A DNA stretch of 21,173 nucleotides from a bacterium (GCA_016930435.1 JAFGGQ010000151.1:1-21173), one strand, 5' to 3'. Shown: positions 1 to 8,226, counted from the stretch's first letter. The notes: generated by a model not told the origin, from the sequence alone. Program-made: numbers and translations.

Positions 1-75
1 AAACCTCCTTTAAAATTCCATTAAATAATATTATAAAGACATACTTGGTCAAGTGTTTTATCGGATATAGGCTTT

Positions 76-951
76 CTAAAAAAAGGTCTCCTCTTTTCTG
101 GACAGAAAATATACTCCTAAGAATAACAGAATAATCCCCATTACCTGCATTGCGGAAACTGTTTCACCCAGAATCAGGTAGCTGAGTATTGCGGCGAAGA
201 ACGGAGTGGATAATTCCAGGGCGGAGACCTGGGCGGCCTTGATCCTTTTCAGTCCTTCGTAATACAGGATGGTTCCAATTCCGACAATGACCCCTACTAA
301 TATTTGATAAACATTATCGAAGACCAGCGACTTTGAGAACAGGAGGTAAGCAATGAGTAGCACTGCGGATATTGAGTATCGGTAGAAAGTTATACTTCCC
401 GAATTCATGTCTTTGAGGTACTTTCGCATTACTATTCCTGTGGTTGCCCATGCAAAAGTTGCAATAATAACGATCAGATCGCCCATGGTTCCCAGTTTCA
501 GGTTCAGGAGGTTTGATAAAGTCCTGGTAGTAACCATAATCGCTGCCAGAAGCATGATCCCTATACCGAGGTAATCGTATTTATTTAGCTTATCCTCGCG
601 GAGCCAGAATAAGCCCATAATTACCACGAATACGGGTTGCAAATGGCCCAGTAACACAGCATTGAGAACCGGAACCCGTGTTAAGCCAAGGTAATAAAGG
701 AGATCCGCAATAACCGTTCCCATCAATGCAATATAGACTAGCTTAGGCCACTGCCGTGGAGCTACTTTCAAGTTTGCCCGGGGATTAACCAGAATGTAAG
801 CAAGCGCTGTTAATGCTACAAAAACTGCCCGGATAGCCGAGGTTTGAATAAAGGTAGAGCTTTCAAAGGCAAGCTTTGCGAAGATGGGTTCTACCGCCCA
901 CATTATACTGGCGGCCAGAATGGCCAGGATTCCGGTTTGCTTTGTATTCAT
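76..951 (-). CDS. EamA/DMT-family membrane transporter
   Basis: A 291-residue very hydrophobic protein of the drug/metabolite transporter superfamily, probably an inner-membrane exporter of a small metabolite; the substrate cannot be read from sequence. It has the usual two EamA repeats (about residues 5-140 and 152-286) with about ten membrane helices. The first repeat starts with a helix carrying AASIMWAVEPIFAKLAF and contains LNAVLLGHLQPVFVVIMGL. The second contains FAWATTGIVMRKYLKD and ends with LELSTPFFAAILSYLILGE, the typical DMT repeat end in which a helix is followed by a short GE turn. Length is normal for the family. No clear Shine-Dalgarno sequence precedes the ATG. It stands alone on its strand and has no partner gene that would suggest a substrate. 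Family call is secure, function open. Confidence 0.9.
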   Translation of the reverse strand: MNTKQTGILAILAASIMWAVEPIFAKLAFESSTFIQTSAIRAVFVALTALAYILVNPRANLKVAPRQWPKLVYIALMGTVIADLLYYLGLTRVPVLNAVLLGHLQPVFVVIMGLFWLREDKLNKYDYLGIGIMLLAAIMVTTRTLSNLLNLKLGTMGDLIVIIATFAWATTGIVMRKYLKDMNSGSITFYRYSISAVLLIAYLLFSKSLVFDNVYQILVGVIVGIGTILYYEGLKRIKAAQVSALELSTPFFAAILSYLILGETVSAMQVMGIILLFLGVYFLSRKEETFF

Positions 952-979
952 TAAAAACTATAGTATAATCCCTTAAAAA

Positions 980-1126
980 CTACTTCCATTCCAGCCCCAA
1001 AGAATACCCTGAGTACTCGAAAACTCTATATATATGCGCTTCCCGTCTGTACCCATTTTGCTCTCCATATCGGCTTTCTGGCCCTGGATTGTTTCTTTGG
1101 CTAACATCCTGCCGTAACCGGTGAAC
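980..1126 (-). pseudogene. Possible C-terminal remnant of an outer-membrane beta-barrel gene
   Basis: Reading the minus strand gives 48 open codons with no start codon that end in EYSGYSLGLEWK and a TAG stop. Alternating aromatic/polar residues ending in an aromatic-rich strand are what the last beta strand of an outer-membrane barrel looks like. An in-frame stop lies just upstream, so only the tail would remain. A second minus-strand frame over the same bases is also open, so the reading is uncertain. Product family not recognised. Confidence 0.25.
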
Positions 1127-1222
1127 TTATTATCGGATTTACCTTCGGTTTCATTATGCTATTTGCGAATATGATTAAGTTTTTTTTTGAAAATCCTAAG
1201 AAATCTTCTAAAAGACCAAAAC

Positions 1223-1252
1223 TTATAAAAAATGACCTTCACGTCAAGTCAA
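1223..1252 (-). promoter_or_regulatory. Candidate minus-strand promoter
   Basis: On the minus strand TTGACT (plus-strand 1247-1252) is followed after 18 bases by TTATAA (1223-1228). It would read toward the barrel remnant and the EamA gene. It overlaps the left arm of the GTCAAG/CTTGAC inverted repeat. Pattern match only. Confidence 0.25.
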
Positions 1253-1283
1253 TTATGTCTTGACCGGAATCTCACGCTTTTAA

Positions 1284-1311
1284 TTGACTTTATAAGCGAT
1301 TAGCCTATATT
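1284..1311 (+). promoter_or_regulatory. Candidate promoter of the TPR lipoprotein gene
   Basis: TTGACT (1284-1289), a 16-base spacer and TATATT (1306-1311) resemble a housekeeping sigma promoter. Transcription would begin near 1318 and give a leader of about 85 bases before the ATG at 1404. Confidence 0.4.
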
Positions 1312-1403
1312 GAATATGACTTAATAACTTGAATATATATAAAGCAATTTTCGGATTGAACGATAATCTTTAGCCTAAAGTATTAAACAAAATGAGGTGA
1401 TCG

Positions 1404-2123
1404 ATGTTACCCGGAAAATTCCGCTGGAAATTATTAGCTATTCTGATATTGACCCTTGCCCTTCTTAGCTGTTCCAAGAAGAGGGAAGAAACCGAGCAAC
1501 ACTCTTCTGTCTGGGTGGTTGGTACCTGGGTTAAAACTACCGAGGATGCCGAAATACCCATTCTAATCTTAAAACTCAAACCCGACAGCACCTTTGGAGC
1601 GGATATGATCGATGACGATGAGTTAGAAGTGTACGGGACATATTCGGTAAAGGGAAATGTTATGACTTTTACGGATAAAGGGGGTGATTACGCTTGTCTG
1701 AATAAACAAGGTATCTATGAGGTTCTCGGCTTTGAAGATGAGCTGATCCTGAAGTTACTCGAAGATCCCTGTGCTGGCAGGGGGGAGCAGATGAAAGGCA
1801 CCTGGATCAATCTTCAGCGCTACCAAAGGGAGATTGACAGGTTCACCTTATTGATCCAAAACAATCCCCTTAATGCTGCTTTTTATGAAAACCGGGCAAC
1901 CTATAGGGGTTTGTTTTTAAAGGATTTGGACGGAGCCATGGAGGACTATAACAAAGCTATTGAACTGAATCCTAATTTTGCTCAGGCTTACTTTAACCGT
2001 GGTCTGGCGAGATACAGCATCCAGGACAAGGAGGGCGCTTGCCAGGACTGGCACACTGCTCTGGAGTTGGGTTTCTCGGAACGGGAAGGCGTTGAGGGCT
2101 TTGTAGCTACATATTGCGAATAA
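1404..2123 (+). CDS. Lipoprotein with lipocalin-like region and TPR repeats
   Basis: A 239-residue predicted lipoprotein of unknown function. Residues 1-22 are a lipoprotein signal peptide: basic start, long hydrophobic run, lipobox LLSC with the acylated cysteine at 23. Residues about 35-138 carry a GTWV start, short hydrophobic beta strands and a GTYSVKGNVMTFTD segment, like lipocalin-like lipid- or ligand-binding folds; Cys98 and Cys123 could form a disulphide. Residues about 150-222 hold two TPR units, with DLDGAMEDYNKAIELNPNF and AYFNRGLARY as clear TPR signatures, suggesting protein binding. A good ribosome site (GAGGTGA) lies about five bases before the ATG, fixing the start. It is a single gene, convergent with the next one. 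Lipoprotein and TPR calls are firm; the lipocalin-like reading is an inference. Confidence 0.85.
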   Translation: MLPGKFRWKLLAILILTLALLSCSKKREETEQHSSVWVVGTWVKTTEDAEIPILILKLKPDSTFGADMIDDDELEVYGTYSVKGNVMTFTDKGGDYACLNKQGIYEVLGFEDELILKLLEDPCAGRGEQMKGTWINLQRYQREIDRFTLLIQNNPLNAAFYENRATYRGLFLKDLDGAMEDYNKAIELNPNFAQAYFNRGLARYSIQDKEGACQDWHTALELGFSEREGVEGFVATYCE

Positions 2124-2165
2124 TGCTTTAAAAATTATAATAAAACACAGGGTCAAAAAGAAAGG

Positions 2166-2180
2166 GAGATATTACATCTC
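2166..2180. terminator. Weak hairpin between convergent genes
   Basis: GAGAT (2166-2170), five-base loop, ATCTC (2176-2180), flanked by A-rich sequence on one side and a short CTTTT on the other. It sits between two converging genes and could end transcripts both ways, but there is no clean T run directly after the stem. Confidence 0.3.
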
Positions 2181-2251
2181 GCCAGATTCTCTTTTAAACT
2201 TGAATCACATACTTTTTAGTAGTATAAAATTCTACAAAAATTATCTTCACT

Positions 2252-2965
2252 TTATCCATCTTCAATATCATCGTTAAATTCCTTACCCGCTTTTTCCGAT
2301 TGCTCTTGGTAATATGGTGAAATCTTAAGCAACCTGGCTATTGATCTGTACAATATTACCCACATCAAAAAGCTGAAAATGAAGATACCGAATGAGATCT
2401 GGGGGATACCCAGAGTAAAGAAATTGAAAACGGAATGAAAGACCATGGACAGCAGCAAGCCCCCTAAAATGATATTCCTGGAGCTGTAGCGTGAAAATTT
2501 TGCTAATCCCAGGGCCAATCCCCACATACTTGAGAAAAGAGCATGGCCCGGAACGCTTAAGATCGCCCTTAAAATCCCTATATTGACAAGGGTTCCGGAA
2601 CGATGAGCGGCATAAAGGTAACCGATGTTCTCCAGGGAGGCAAAACCAAGGGCAATAGCAGAAGCATAAATAATCCCGTCCAGAGGCTCGTCGAATTCTG
2701 TATCCCTGAATATTGTTATAAAGACTATGATAAATTTCAGGAATTCTTCCACCACCGGGGCAGTGATAATATAGAGGACCACCGACTCACTTCCGGTAAT
2801 TAACTGCTCGATGATTGCTGCAGGGAAAGCGATCAGCATTCCATAAAAAAATAATTTAACGATCTTCTTTACCGGTTCAGGTTCCAATTTATCCCGCTTA
2901 TAAAAGAACCAGGCCCAGAAAATCCCCGGGGCTAATGCAATGGCAATAATTACGAAAATAATCAT
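2252..2965 (-). CDS. PrsW-family intramembrane metalloprotease
   Basis: A 237-residue polytopic membrane protein. It carries the features of PrsW/CPBP-type intramembrane proteases: a glutamate pair in VVEEFLKF (Glu73, Glu74, Lys77), the FASLENIGY segment (Phe108, Glu112, Asn113), His141 in PGHALFSSMWG, and His177/Asn181 in HSVFN. In this superfamily such Glu and His residues bind zinc. PrsW of Bacillus subtilis cleaves the anti-sigma factor RsiW; related proteins have other or unknown targets. No sigma/anti-sigma pair lies nearby, so the substrate is unknown. The C-terminus after about residue 215 is a charged cytoplasmic tail ending in DDIEDG. A purine-rich GGAAGGG precedes the ATG. Length is somewhat short for PrsW but all motif residues are present. 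Confidence 0.85.
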   Translation of the reverse strand: MIIFVIIAIALAPGIFWAWFFYKRDKLEPEPVKKIVKLFFYGMLIAFPAAIIEQLITGSESVVLYIITAPVVEEFLKFIIVFITIFRDTEFDEPLDGIIYASAIALGFASLENIGYLYAAHRSGTLVNIGILRAILSVPGHALFSSMWGLALGLAKFSRYSSRNIILGGLLLSMVFHSVFNFFTLGIPQISFGIFIFSFLMWVILYRSIARLLKISPYYQEQSEKAGKEFNDDIEDG

Positions 2966-3202
2966 TTCTAAACCCTTCCAAAAACTTAAGGAGAATATCC
3001 TCCCCGGTTTTATTATTCCTATGACTTCGTTATATCGAACAGCAGATGGCTATCATCAAAAGATAAGACCTCGATCATAGTAGTAAAAATTCGCTCCCTT
3101 ATATTTCAAGTGAAATTGAATTTCCTTTAAAATAAATAACCTATGCAATATATATTGAACAAATGAGATTTCAGAGGAGAGTAAAATCTATCTTCTCAGT
3201 GT

Positions 3203-3508
3203 TTAACCGTCATCGTAATCGTTGCCTGGAAAATCATCATCGATATTACCGACCAGTATCCAATCTCCCCGGACCTTCTCATATATATCCCCGTTATTGG
3301 TATTAAGATAAAGGTCTCCGTTGGTTCCGATCCTTGGAGATGGCGGGCCATTTCCTGTTAACCAAACTCCATCATCATCAGAAATGTTCTTTTGGAAGGG
3401 TTCCGGTTCAGCAAAATTAGTGCATCCAAAAATTATCAGAAAAGATAATAGCAACAGTAAAGCTAACAATGAGCGTGTGATATGTTTGATCGTGCTATTT
3501 TTTCCCAT
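3203..3508 (-). CDS. Small lipoprotein with collagen-tail-like motif
   Basis: A 101-residue predicted lipoprotein. Residues 1-28 form a signal peptide with a long Leu-rich core and lipobox IFGC (acylated Cys29). The mature part is short. Residues about 51-90 read GNGPPSPRIGTNGDLYLNT followed by a GDIYEKVRGDW stretch. This Gly/Asp-turn pattern, with GDLYL then GxxYxK then a Trp, recurs beside collagen-like repeats and in phage-tail or adhesin proteins, where it forms a small beta unit. No Gly-X-Y repeat precedes it here. The C-terminus is very acidic (about residues 92-101). A ribosome site AGGATGA precedes the ATG and a promoter-like pair lies just upstream, so the gene looks real. Function unknown. 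Confidence 0.75.
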   Translation of the reverse strand: MGKNSTIKHITRSLLALLLLLSFLIIFGCTNFAEPEPFQKNISDDDGVWLTGNGPPSPRIGTNGDLYLNTNNGDIYEKVRGDWILVGNIDDDFPGNDYDDG

Positions 3509-3543
3509 TAGTCATCCTGGTAAATCAAATATTATAACATTGC

Positions 3544-3572
3544 AATTTACTATAGAAAAATAAAGATGTCAA
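3544..3572 (-). promoter_or_regulatory. Candidate promoter of the small lipoprotein gene
   Basis: On the minus strand TTGACA (3567-3572), exactly 17 bases, then TAAATT (3544-3549). The start of transcription would be about 30 bases before the ATG at 3508. It is back-to-back with the tRNA promoter. Confidence 0.45.
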
Positions 3573-3635
3573 TCAATTTTTATTTTTCAAAAAAAGTCCT
3601 TTATTATCAAGAATTTCTTTTTTTAATAATAGTGC

Positions 3636-3664
3636 TTGACAATATATATTCCTGTAAGTATTAT
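3636..3664 (+). promoter_or_regulatory. Strong promoter of the initiator tRNA
   Basis: A perfect -35 TTGACA (3636-3641), 17-base spacer and TATTAT (3659-3664) lie about 30 bases before the tRNA. This is the best promoter match in the window and fits a highly expressed stable RNA. Confidence 0.65.
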
Positions 3665-3691
3665 ATAGAAGATTTTGAAATTTTAACACGA

Positions 3692-3763
3692 CGCGGGGTG
3701 GAGCAGAGGAAGCTCGTTAGGCTCATAACCTAAAGGTCGAGGGTTCGAATCCCTCCCCCGCTA
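3692..3763 (+). tRNA. Initiator tRNA-fMet (anticodon CAT)
   Basis: A full cloverleaf of 72 bases: acceptor CGCGGGG (3692-3698) with CCCCGCT (3756-3762), D stem GAGC/GCTC, anticodon stem TTAGG/CCTAA around loop CTCATAA with CAT at 3724-3726, T stem GAGGG/CCCTC with loop TTCGAAT, discriminator A at 3763. The first acceptor pair is mismatched (C1 with U72) and the D stem has A11:U24; both mark bacterial initiators rather than elongator Met or Ile2 tRNAs. The body closely resembles E. coli tRNA-fMet. Oddities: U rather than A at 72, A29:U41 replacing the first of the three usual G:C pairs of the anticodon stem, and no encoded CCA. It stands alone between two divergent promoters and uvrA. Confidence 0.95.
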
Positions 3764-3771
3764 TTTTTTTT
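3764..3771 (+). terminator. T run directly after the tRNA
   Basis: Eight T residues follow the discriminator base immediately, in the place of CCA. With the GC-rich T arm and acceptor upstream they may end transcription or serve as a 3' processing site. Confidence 0.35.
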
Positions 3772-3804
3772 CAGGATTATCCCTGTACAATTAGCCTTCC
3801 TTTT

Positions 3805-3827
3805 TAAATAATTGTAATAATTATTTA
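3805..3827. repeat. AT-only inverted repeat upstream of uvrA
   Basis: TAAATAATT (3805-3813), spacer GTAAT, AATTATTTA (3819-3827): a perfect nine-base-arm inverted repeat, about 25 bases before the putative uvrA -35 box. It could be an operator for a dimeric regulator or only an AT-rich hairpin. Confidence 0.4.
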
Positions 3828-3851
3828 GTATTTTCTTGAATTATAAAGTTT

Positions 3852-3880
3852 TTGTATTAACTTAATAAGCTTACTAAAAT
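3852..3880 (+). promoter_or_regulatory. Candidate uvrA promoter
   Basis: TTGTAT (3852-3857), 17-base spacer, TAAAAT (3875-3880). Transcription would start only about ten bases before the uvrA ATG, implying a very short leader, which agrees with the lack of a clear Shine-Dalgarno sequence there. Confidence 0.4.
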
Positions 3881-3896
3881 TTAATCTCGGTAATAA

Positions 3897-6758
3897 ATGG
3901 ACAAAAACGATAAAATATTAATAAATGGCGCTCGAGAGCACAATTTAAAGAATATCCATGTTGAGATCCCCCGCAACAAATTGGTAGTCATCACCGGATT
4001 ATCCGGCTCCGGGAAATCCTCATTAGCATTTGATACTATTTTTGCGGAGGGTCAGCGGCGATATGTAGAAAGCCTTTCCGCTTACGCCCGTCAATTTTTA
4101 CGCTTAATGGAGAAGCCGGACCTGGATTCCATTGAAGGGCTATCACCCGCAGTCGCTATTCAGCAACGTGCAGCCAGTCACAATCCGCGTTCGACGGTTG
4201 CCACCATCACCGAGATCTACGATTATTTGCGTCTATTGTATTCCCGGATCGGCAAGGTCTTTTGCTATAATTGCGGAAGGCCCATCACCCAGCAAACCGT
4301 TACACAGATCGTTGACCAGGTGTTGGAGATACCACAAAACACCAGGATTAATATTTTAGCTCCTGTGATCCGGGGCCGGAAAGGGGAATATCAAGCCCTG
4401 TTAAAAAAGATATCCGAAGATGGCTTCGTTCGGGTCAGAATAGATGGCAAGGTTCATTCTCTTGATCAGGAAATTAAATTGAATAAGAATAAGAAGCATG
4501 ATTTGGAGATACTTGTGGATCGGTTGATCATGGAGGGAGACATTCGCCAGCGATTGACAGAATCGGTGGAAACGTCTTTGAATTTCGGTGAGGGATTAGT
4601 AATAATCCATAACCTGGACAGCGGTGACGAGATGATTTTCAGCGAGCTTTATGCCTGCCCTGAATGTGGAATAAGCTATTCTGAAATGACCCCCAGAATG
4701 TTTTCCTTTAACAGCCCCTACGGGGCTTGCCCCAAATGTAGCGGATTGGGCACAGAATATAAACTGGACCCCTCCCTGATAGTGGCCGATGAGTATCTAT
4801 CCCTGATGCAAGGAGCCATTGTACCCTGGAAAGAACTAACCGGAAAATGGATATATTACCAGTTGAGGGGTCTCTCTGAACACTATGGTTTCAGTCTATC
4901 CACCCCTTTTATTGATCTGCCCGAAAAGGTCAAGGAAGTGCTGCTTTATGGCTCTAAAGGCGAAAAGATTAATTATTGTTATGAAAGGAGTGATGGTTCG
5001 GGTGTAGGTCAGTATTCCACTGCCTTCGAGGGTATTATTCCGCAATTGGACCGGAGGTACCGGCAAACCAATTCCAACCGGGTCCGCTATCAGATCGAGG
5101 AATACATGAGCAAGCTTCCCTGTCCGGAATGCGGAGGCACCCGCTTACGCAAAGAGAGCCGTAACGTGCGCATACAGGGAAAGAGCATTTATGAAATTAC
5201 AAGTATGAACATCCGGGAGGCCCGGGAGTTTTTTTCCAAACTCCCTCATAAGTTAAGTTCCAAGGACAAACTGATTGCGGAGCGGGTGATCAAAGAGGTA
5301 CTTGAGAGATTAAGCTTTCTGGAAAACGTAGGAGTGGACTATCTTTCCCTGGACCGGGAGGCTAAAACCCTTTCCGGCGGGGAATCGCAGCGTATACATC
5401 TGGCCACCCAGATCGGTTCCCAGCTCGTAGGGGTACTCTATATTCTGGATGAACCATCCATTGGTTTGCACCAACGGGACAATATTCGCTTGTTGAATAC
5501 AATTGAGCATTTGCGGGATATCGGCAATACGGTTATCGTAATTGAACATGACCGTGAGACCATAGAGCGAGCGGACTGGATCATCGATCTGGGCCCTGGC
5601 GCGGGTGTACATGGTGGTGAAGTTGTCGCAACCGGTACCCCTGAAAGCCTGAAAAAGAATCCAATATCACTGACTGGGCAATTTCTTGCCGGCATCCTGA
5701 ACGTCCCATTCTTGCCCAAATCAAAAAAGGGAAGCGGTCAGAAATTAATATTGAAGGGTGCTTCCGGAAATAACCTCCGGAATGTCAATGTCGAGTTTCC
5801 GCTGGGGACTTTTATCTGTGTGACCGGGGTTTCCGGTTCCGGTAAAAGCACCCTGATAAATGAGACCCTATACCCTATTTTGTCCCGGCATTTTTATAAA
5901 TCATATCAAAAACCATTGCCATTTAGTGAGATCAGGGGGATGGAATACCTTGATAAAGTAATAGACATCGATCAATCTCCTATCGGGCGCACGCCCAGAT
6001 CCAATCCTGCAACCTATACAAAGGTGTTTGATCACATCAGGGAGCTTTACGCATCCCTCCCGGAATCCAGAATCAGGGGGTATAAACCGGGCAGATTCAG
6101 CTTCAACGTGAAAGGCGGCCGCTGTGAAGCTTGCGGAGGTGCCGGTCAGATCAAACTGGAAATGCATTTTCTCCCCGATGTTTACGTTCTCTGCGAGGAA
6201 TGCAAGGGAAAACGGTATAACCGCGAGACATTAGAAATAAGGTATAAAGGGAAAAATGTTGCAGATGCTCTGGATATGACAGTAGATGAGGCACTGGAAT
6301 TCTTCCAGCATATCCCTCCCCTGAAAAGAAAACTGAAATTGATCTCCAATGTTGGTTTGGGCTATATTAAGTTAGGACAATCTGCCGTTACCCTTTCGGG
6401 GGGTGAAGCCCAAAGGGTTAAGCTATCCCTGGAATTGTCCAAGAAAGCGACCGGGAAAACCCTCTATATTCTTGATGAACCTACCGTTGGTTTACACCTT
6501 GCTGATGTTAAAATGTTACTCACTGTGCTCAATCGCCTGGTCGCCCGGGGTAACACCGTGGTAGTTATAGAGCATAATCTGGACGTAGTTAAAACTGCAG
6601 ACTGGATCATCGATCTGGGCCCTGAGGGTGGAGATCAGGGAGGCCAGGTTATCGCCGCTGGCACACCATCTGAAATCTGCCAGTGCCCTCAATCCCATAC
6701 CGGAAAATATCTTTCCCAGCTTATAAAGGAAAATGCTCCAATACCTGAGAAAACATAA
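3897..6758 (+). CDS. uvrA: Excinuclease ABC subunit A
   Basis: The 953-residue damage-sensing ATPase of nucleotide excision repair; a UvrA dimer scans DNA and loads UvrB. It has two ABC modules. The first has Walker A GLSGSGKS (34-41) and signature [11 protein letters not shown] (near 493). The second has Walker A GVSGSGKS (644-651) and signature [11 protein letters not shown] (near 835). Walker B segments are [15 protein letters not shown] and [15 protein letters not shown]. Zinc sites are intact: Cys254/Cys257 with Cys278/Cys281, and Cys743/Cys746 with Cys766/Cys769, the last being the DNA-binding zinc finger. Extra Cys pairs near 122/125 and 405/408 are as expected. Full length for the family, with no damage. 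Its 3' end overlaps the VanZ-like gene by 26 bases, so the two are probably cotranscribed. Ribosome site weak. Confidence 0.98.
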   Translation: MDKNDKILINGAREHNLKNIHVEIPRNKLVVITGLSGSGKSSLAFDTIFAEGQRRYVESLSAYARQFLRLMEKPDLDSIEGLSPAVAIQQRAASHNPRSTVATITEIYDYLRLLYSRIGKVFCYNCGRPITQQTVTQIVDQVLEIPQNTRINILAPVIRGRKGEYQALLKKISEDGFVRVRIDGKVHSLDQEIKLNKNKKHDLEILVDRLIMEGDIRQRLTESVETSLNFGEGLVIIHNLDSGDEMIFSELYACPECGISYSEMTPRMFSFNSPYGACPKCSGLGTEYKLDPSLIVADEYLSLMQGAIVPWKELTGKWIYYQLRGLSEHYGFSLSTPFIDLPEKVKEVLLYGSKGEKINYCYERSDGSGVGQYSTAFEGIIPQLDRRYRQTNSNRVRYQIEEYMSKLPCPECGGTRLRKESRNVRIQGKSIYEITSMNIREAREFFSKLPHKLSSKDKLIAERVIKEVLERLSFLENVGVDYLSLDREAKTLSGGESQRIHLATQIGSQLVGVLYILDEPSIGLHQRDNIRLLNTIEHLRDIGNTVIVIEHDRETIERADWIIDLGPGAGVHGGEVVATGTPESLKKNPISLTGQFLAGILNVPFLPKSKKGSGQKLILKGASGNNLRNVNVEFPLGTFICVTGVSGSGKSTLINETLYPILSRHFYKSYQKPLPFSEIRGMEYLDKVIDIDQSPIGRTPRSNPATYTKVFDHIRELYASLPESRIRGYKPGRFSFNVKGGRCEACGGAGQIKLEMHFLPDVYVLCEECKGKRYNRETLEIRYKGKNVADALDMTVDEALEFFQHIPPLKRKLKLISNVGLGYIKLGQSAVTLSGGEAQRVKLSLELSKKATGKTLYILDEPTVGLHLADVKMLLTVLNRLVARGNTVVVIEHNLDVVKTADWIIDLGPEGGDQGGQVIAAGTPSEICQCPQSHTGKYLSQLIKENAPIPEKT

Positions 6759-7107
6759 ATTCCTTCTGCTGTTCATCTTATACTCCATAATGATTTGGGT
6801 CTTATCCTCCCTAACCAAACCAGAACTTCCGATTAAATTCTCAGGAATCGATAAGGTCATACACATTCTCGAATTTATGGTGCTGGGATTTCTTGGAATA
6901 TTTGCATATCGTGAAACATGGACAGGAAAAAACTCTAAATTAAGTATCACTGTTTCCTTTATAGTCTGTTCAAGTTATGGAGCAATTGATGAACTGCACC
7001 AATATTTCATACTGGGACGAAACGCTTCATTCAATGACTTTTTGGCGGATACGCTTGGAGTCGGGCTGGGAATAATTATCGCGATTATCATCGATCGATC
7101 AAGATAA
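6733..7107 (+). CDS. VanZ-like family membrane protein
   Basis: A 124-residue membrane protein with about four helices. The VanZ-like signature is clear: [15 protein letters not shown] near residues 36-52, then [20 protein letters not shown] (77-96) followed by a last hydrophobic segment. VanZ gives low-level teicoplanin resistance in enterococci, but most family members are of unknown function, so no resistance role should be read from this. The start lies inside uvrA (26-base overlap) with a good AAAGGA ribosome site, indicating translational coupling to uvrA. Confidence 0.88.
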   Translation: MLQYLRKHKFLLLFILYSIMIWVLSSLTKPELPIKFSGIDKVIHILEFMVLGFLGIFAYRETWTGKNSKLSITVSFIVCSSYGAIDELHQYFILGRNASFNDFLADTLGVGLGIIIAIIIDRSR

Positions 7108-7279
7108 CTGTTCTTTTATGTAAGATCCGATGGTAACCCAGCCTCTTTGATATATAATTTGACTTTGAACTGATTAATTAAGGCCTGGGGCGTGATATGG
7201 GCTGCAAAAAACAATGATTATTTGCCGATCGTAAATATACAGCAATAAATGACCTGGGGAATTTTCACAAAAGTATCAA

Positions 7280-7284
7280 AAGGA
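7280..7284 (+). promoter_or_regulatory. Ribosome site deciding the Ppx/GppA start
   Basis: AAGGA six bases before the ATG at 7291. An in-frame ATG at 7249 has no such site. Confidence 0.6.
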
Positions 7285-7290
7285 ATCACG

Positions 7291-8226
7291 ATGATCGGGA
7301 ACATTGGCGTTTTGGATATTGGTACAAATTCTATGCTCCTTTTAATCGCAAGTTTCCAGGAGGGGGAAATTCAGCCAGTGCTGGAAAGTATATTCGAGCC
7401 CCGTCTGGGCGAAAGCTTACATTCCACCGGCCGAATCTCACCGGAAGCCTTTTCCCGCGGATTAAAATACCTTGGTGAAATTAGCGCTGTTTTCAAAAAG
7501 TACAATGTTTATGAACCCCTATACCTGGGCACCCGGGTCTTCAGAGAAGCCCAAAACCGGGAATCCTTCCTGAGAGCTGCCAAAGAAAACCTTAACATTA
7601 AAATCACCGTTTTAAAAGAAAAAGAGGAGGCTAATCTGATCTTCAGAAGCGCTTGCCAGGAGTTTAAACAGGCCAGCCGTTCACTGATAATTGACGTTGG
7701 TGGTGGAAGCACGGAGATCATATCCGGCGATTCCACTAATACAGATTATCTCCGCAGCCTGCCACTCGGGGCAGTCACAATGAAAGACCAATTTCAACCC
7801 TCTTATCCCTTGTCAATATCCATATTAAACGAATTCAGGGCGGATATTAAAAGCCGCTTGAGTAACTCTGGATGTCCGGCAAATTATCCGAATATTATCG
7901 GCTCCGGAGGAACGATCACTACGCTGGGGGCCTTAAAATTAGGATTGGACCGCTATCAATCAGAAAAAATCCACGGTTCTATCCTGAAAATCGAATATTT
8001 GACATCCGTTATTGATCTCCTGAGCAGATATTCCATAGACCGGATACGTTCTTTAATAATTGACCATGATCGCGCTGATATCTTCATTCCCGGATTACTT
8101 ATATGGGAGGGTTTGGTGGCCACAACAGGGGCAAATACCATACTTATAAACAACCGTGGATTACGCTGGGGAGCATTATGGGATGTCATTCATAAAAATT
8201 TTCTTGACAATAATCACTTTACATAA
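7291..8226 (+). CDS. Ppx/GppA-family phosphatase
   Basis: A 311-residue member of the exopolyphosphatase / pppGpp pyrophosphatase family in the ASKHA (actin-like) superfamily. It probably hydrolyses polyphosphate or guanosine pentaphosphate in the cytoplasm. Visible motifs: phosphate-1 loop IGVLDIGTNSMLLL at the very N-terminus; LGTRVFREAQNR; KEKEEANLIF with the catalytic-type glutamate; phosphate-2 loop IIDVGGGSTEII; IGSGGTITTLGAL; and the closing adenosine-side segment GLLIWEGLV. It is the short single-module form, lacking the C-terminal HD-like domain of E. coli Ppx. The ATG at 7291 is chosen because AAGGA lies six bases upstream and the phosphate-1 loop then starts near residue 5 as in homologues; a start at 7249 would add 14 residues. 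Ppx and GppA activities cannot be told apart here. Confidence 0.92.
   Translation: MIGNIGVLDIGTNSMLLLIASFQEGEIQPVLESIFEPRLGESLHSTGRISPEAFSRGLKYLGEISAVFKKYNVYEPLYLGTRVFREAQNRESFLRAAKENLNIKITVLKEKEEANLIFRSACQEFKQASRSLIIDVGGGSTEIISGDSTNTDYLRSLPLGAVTMKDQFQPSYPLSISILNEFRADIKSRLSNSGCPANYPNIIGSGGTITTLGALKLGLDRYQSEKIHGSILKIEYLTSVIDLLSRYSIDRIRSLIIDHDRADIFIPGLLIWEGLVATTGANTILINNRGLRWGALWDVIHKNFLDNNHFT

Larger units (their letters stand above)
952..1403. other. 452-base gap between divergent genes
   Basis: The gap separates the minus-strand EamA gene from the plus-strand TPR lipoprotein gene. The half next to EamA holds the possible barrel-gene tail (980-1126). The other half is AT-rich and holds promoter-like sites on both strands and a GTCAAG-N10-CTTGAC inverted repeat at 1243-1264. 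No RNA gene or intact ORF was recognised. Confidence 0.6.

Noticed and set aside
3771-3896. LexA/SOS box upstream of uvrA
   Set aside because: No match to the E. coli CTGT-N8-ACAG or Bacillus GAAC-N4-GTTC patterns was seen; only an AT-rich inverted repeat.
6516-6950. 144-codon minus-strand open frame over the uvrA end and VanZ-like gene
   Set aside because: Antisense to two well-supported genes and without recognisable motifs or ribosome site.
6733-7107. Glycopeptide resistance gene vanZ
   Set aside because: The family is broad and mostly unrelated to resistance; no van cluster genes are near.
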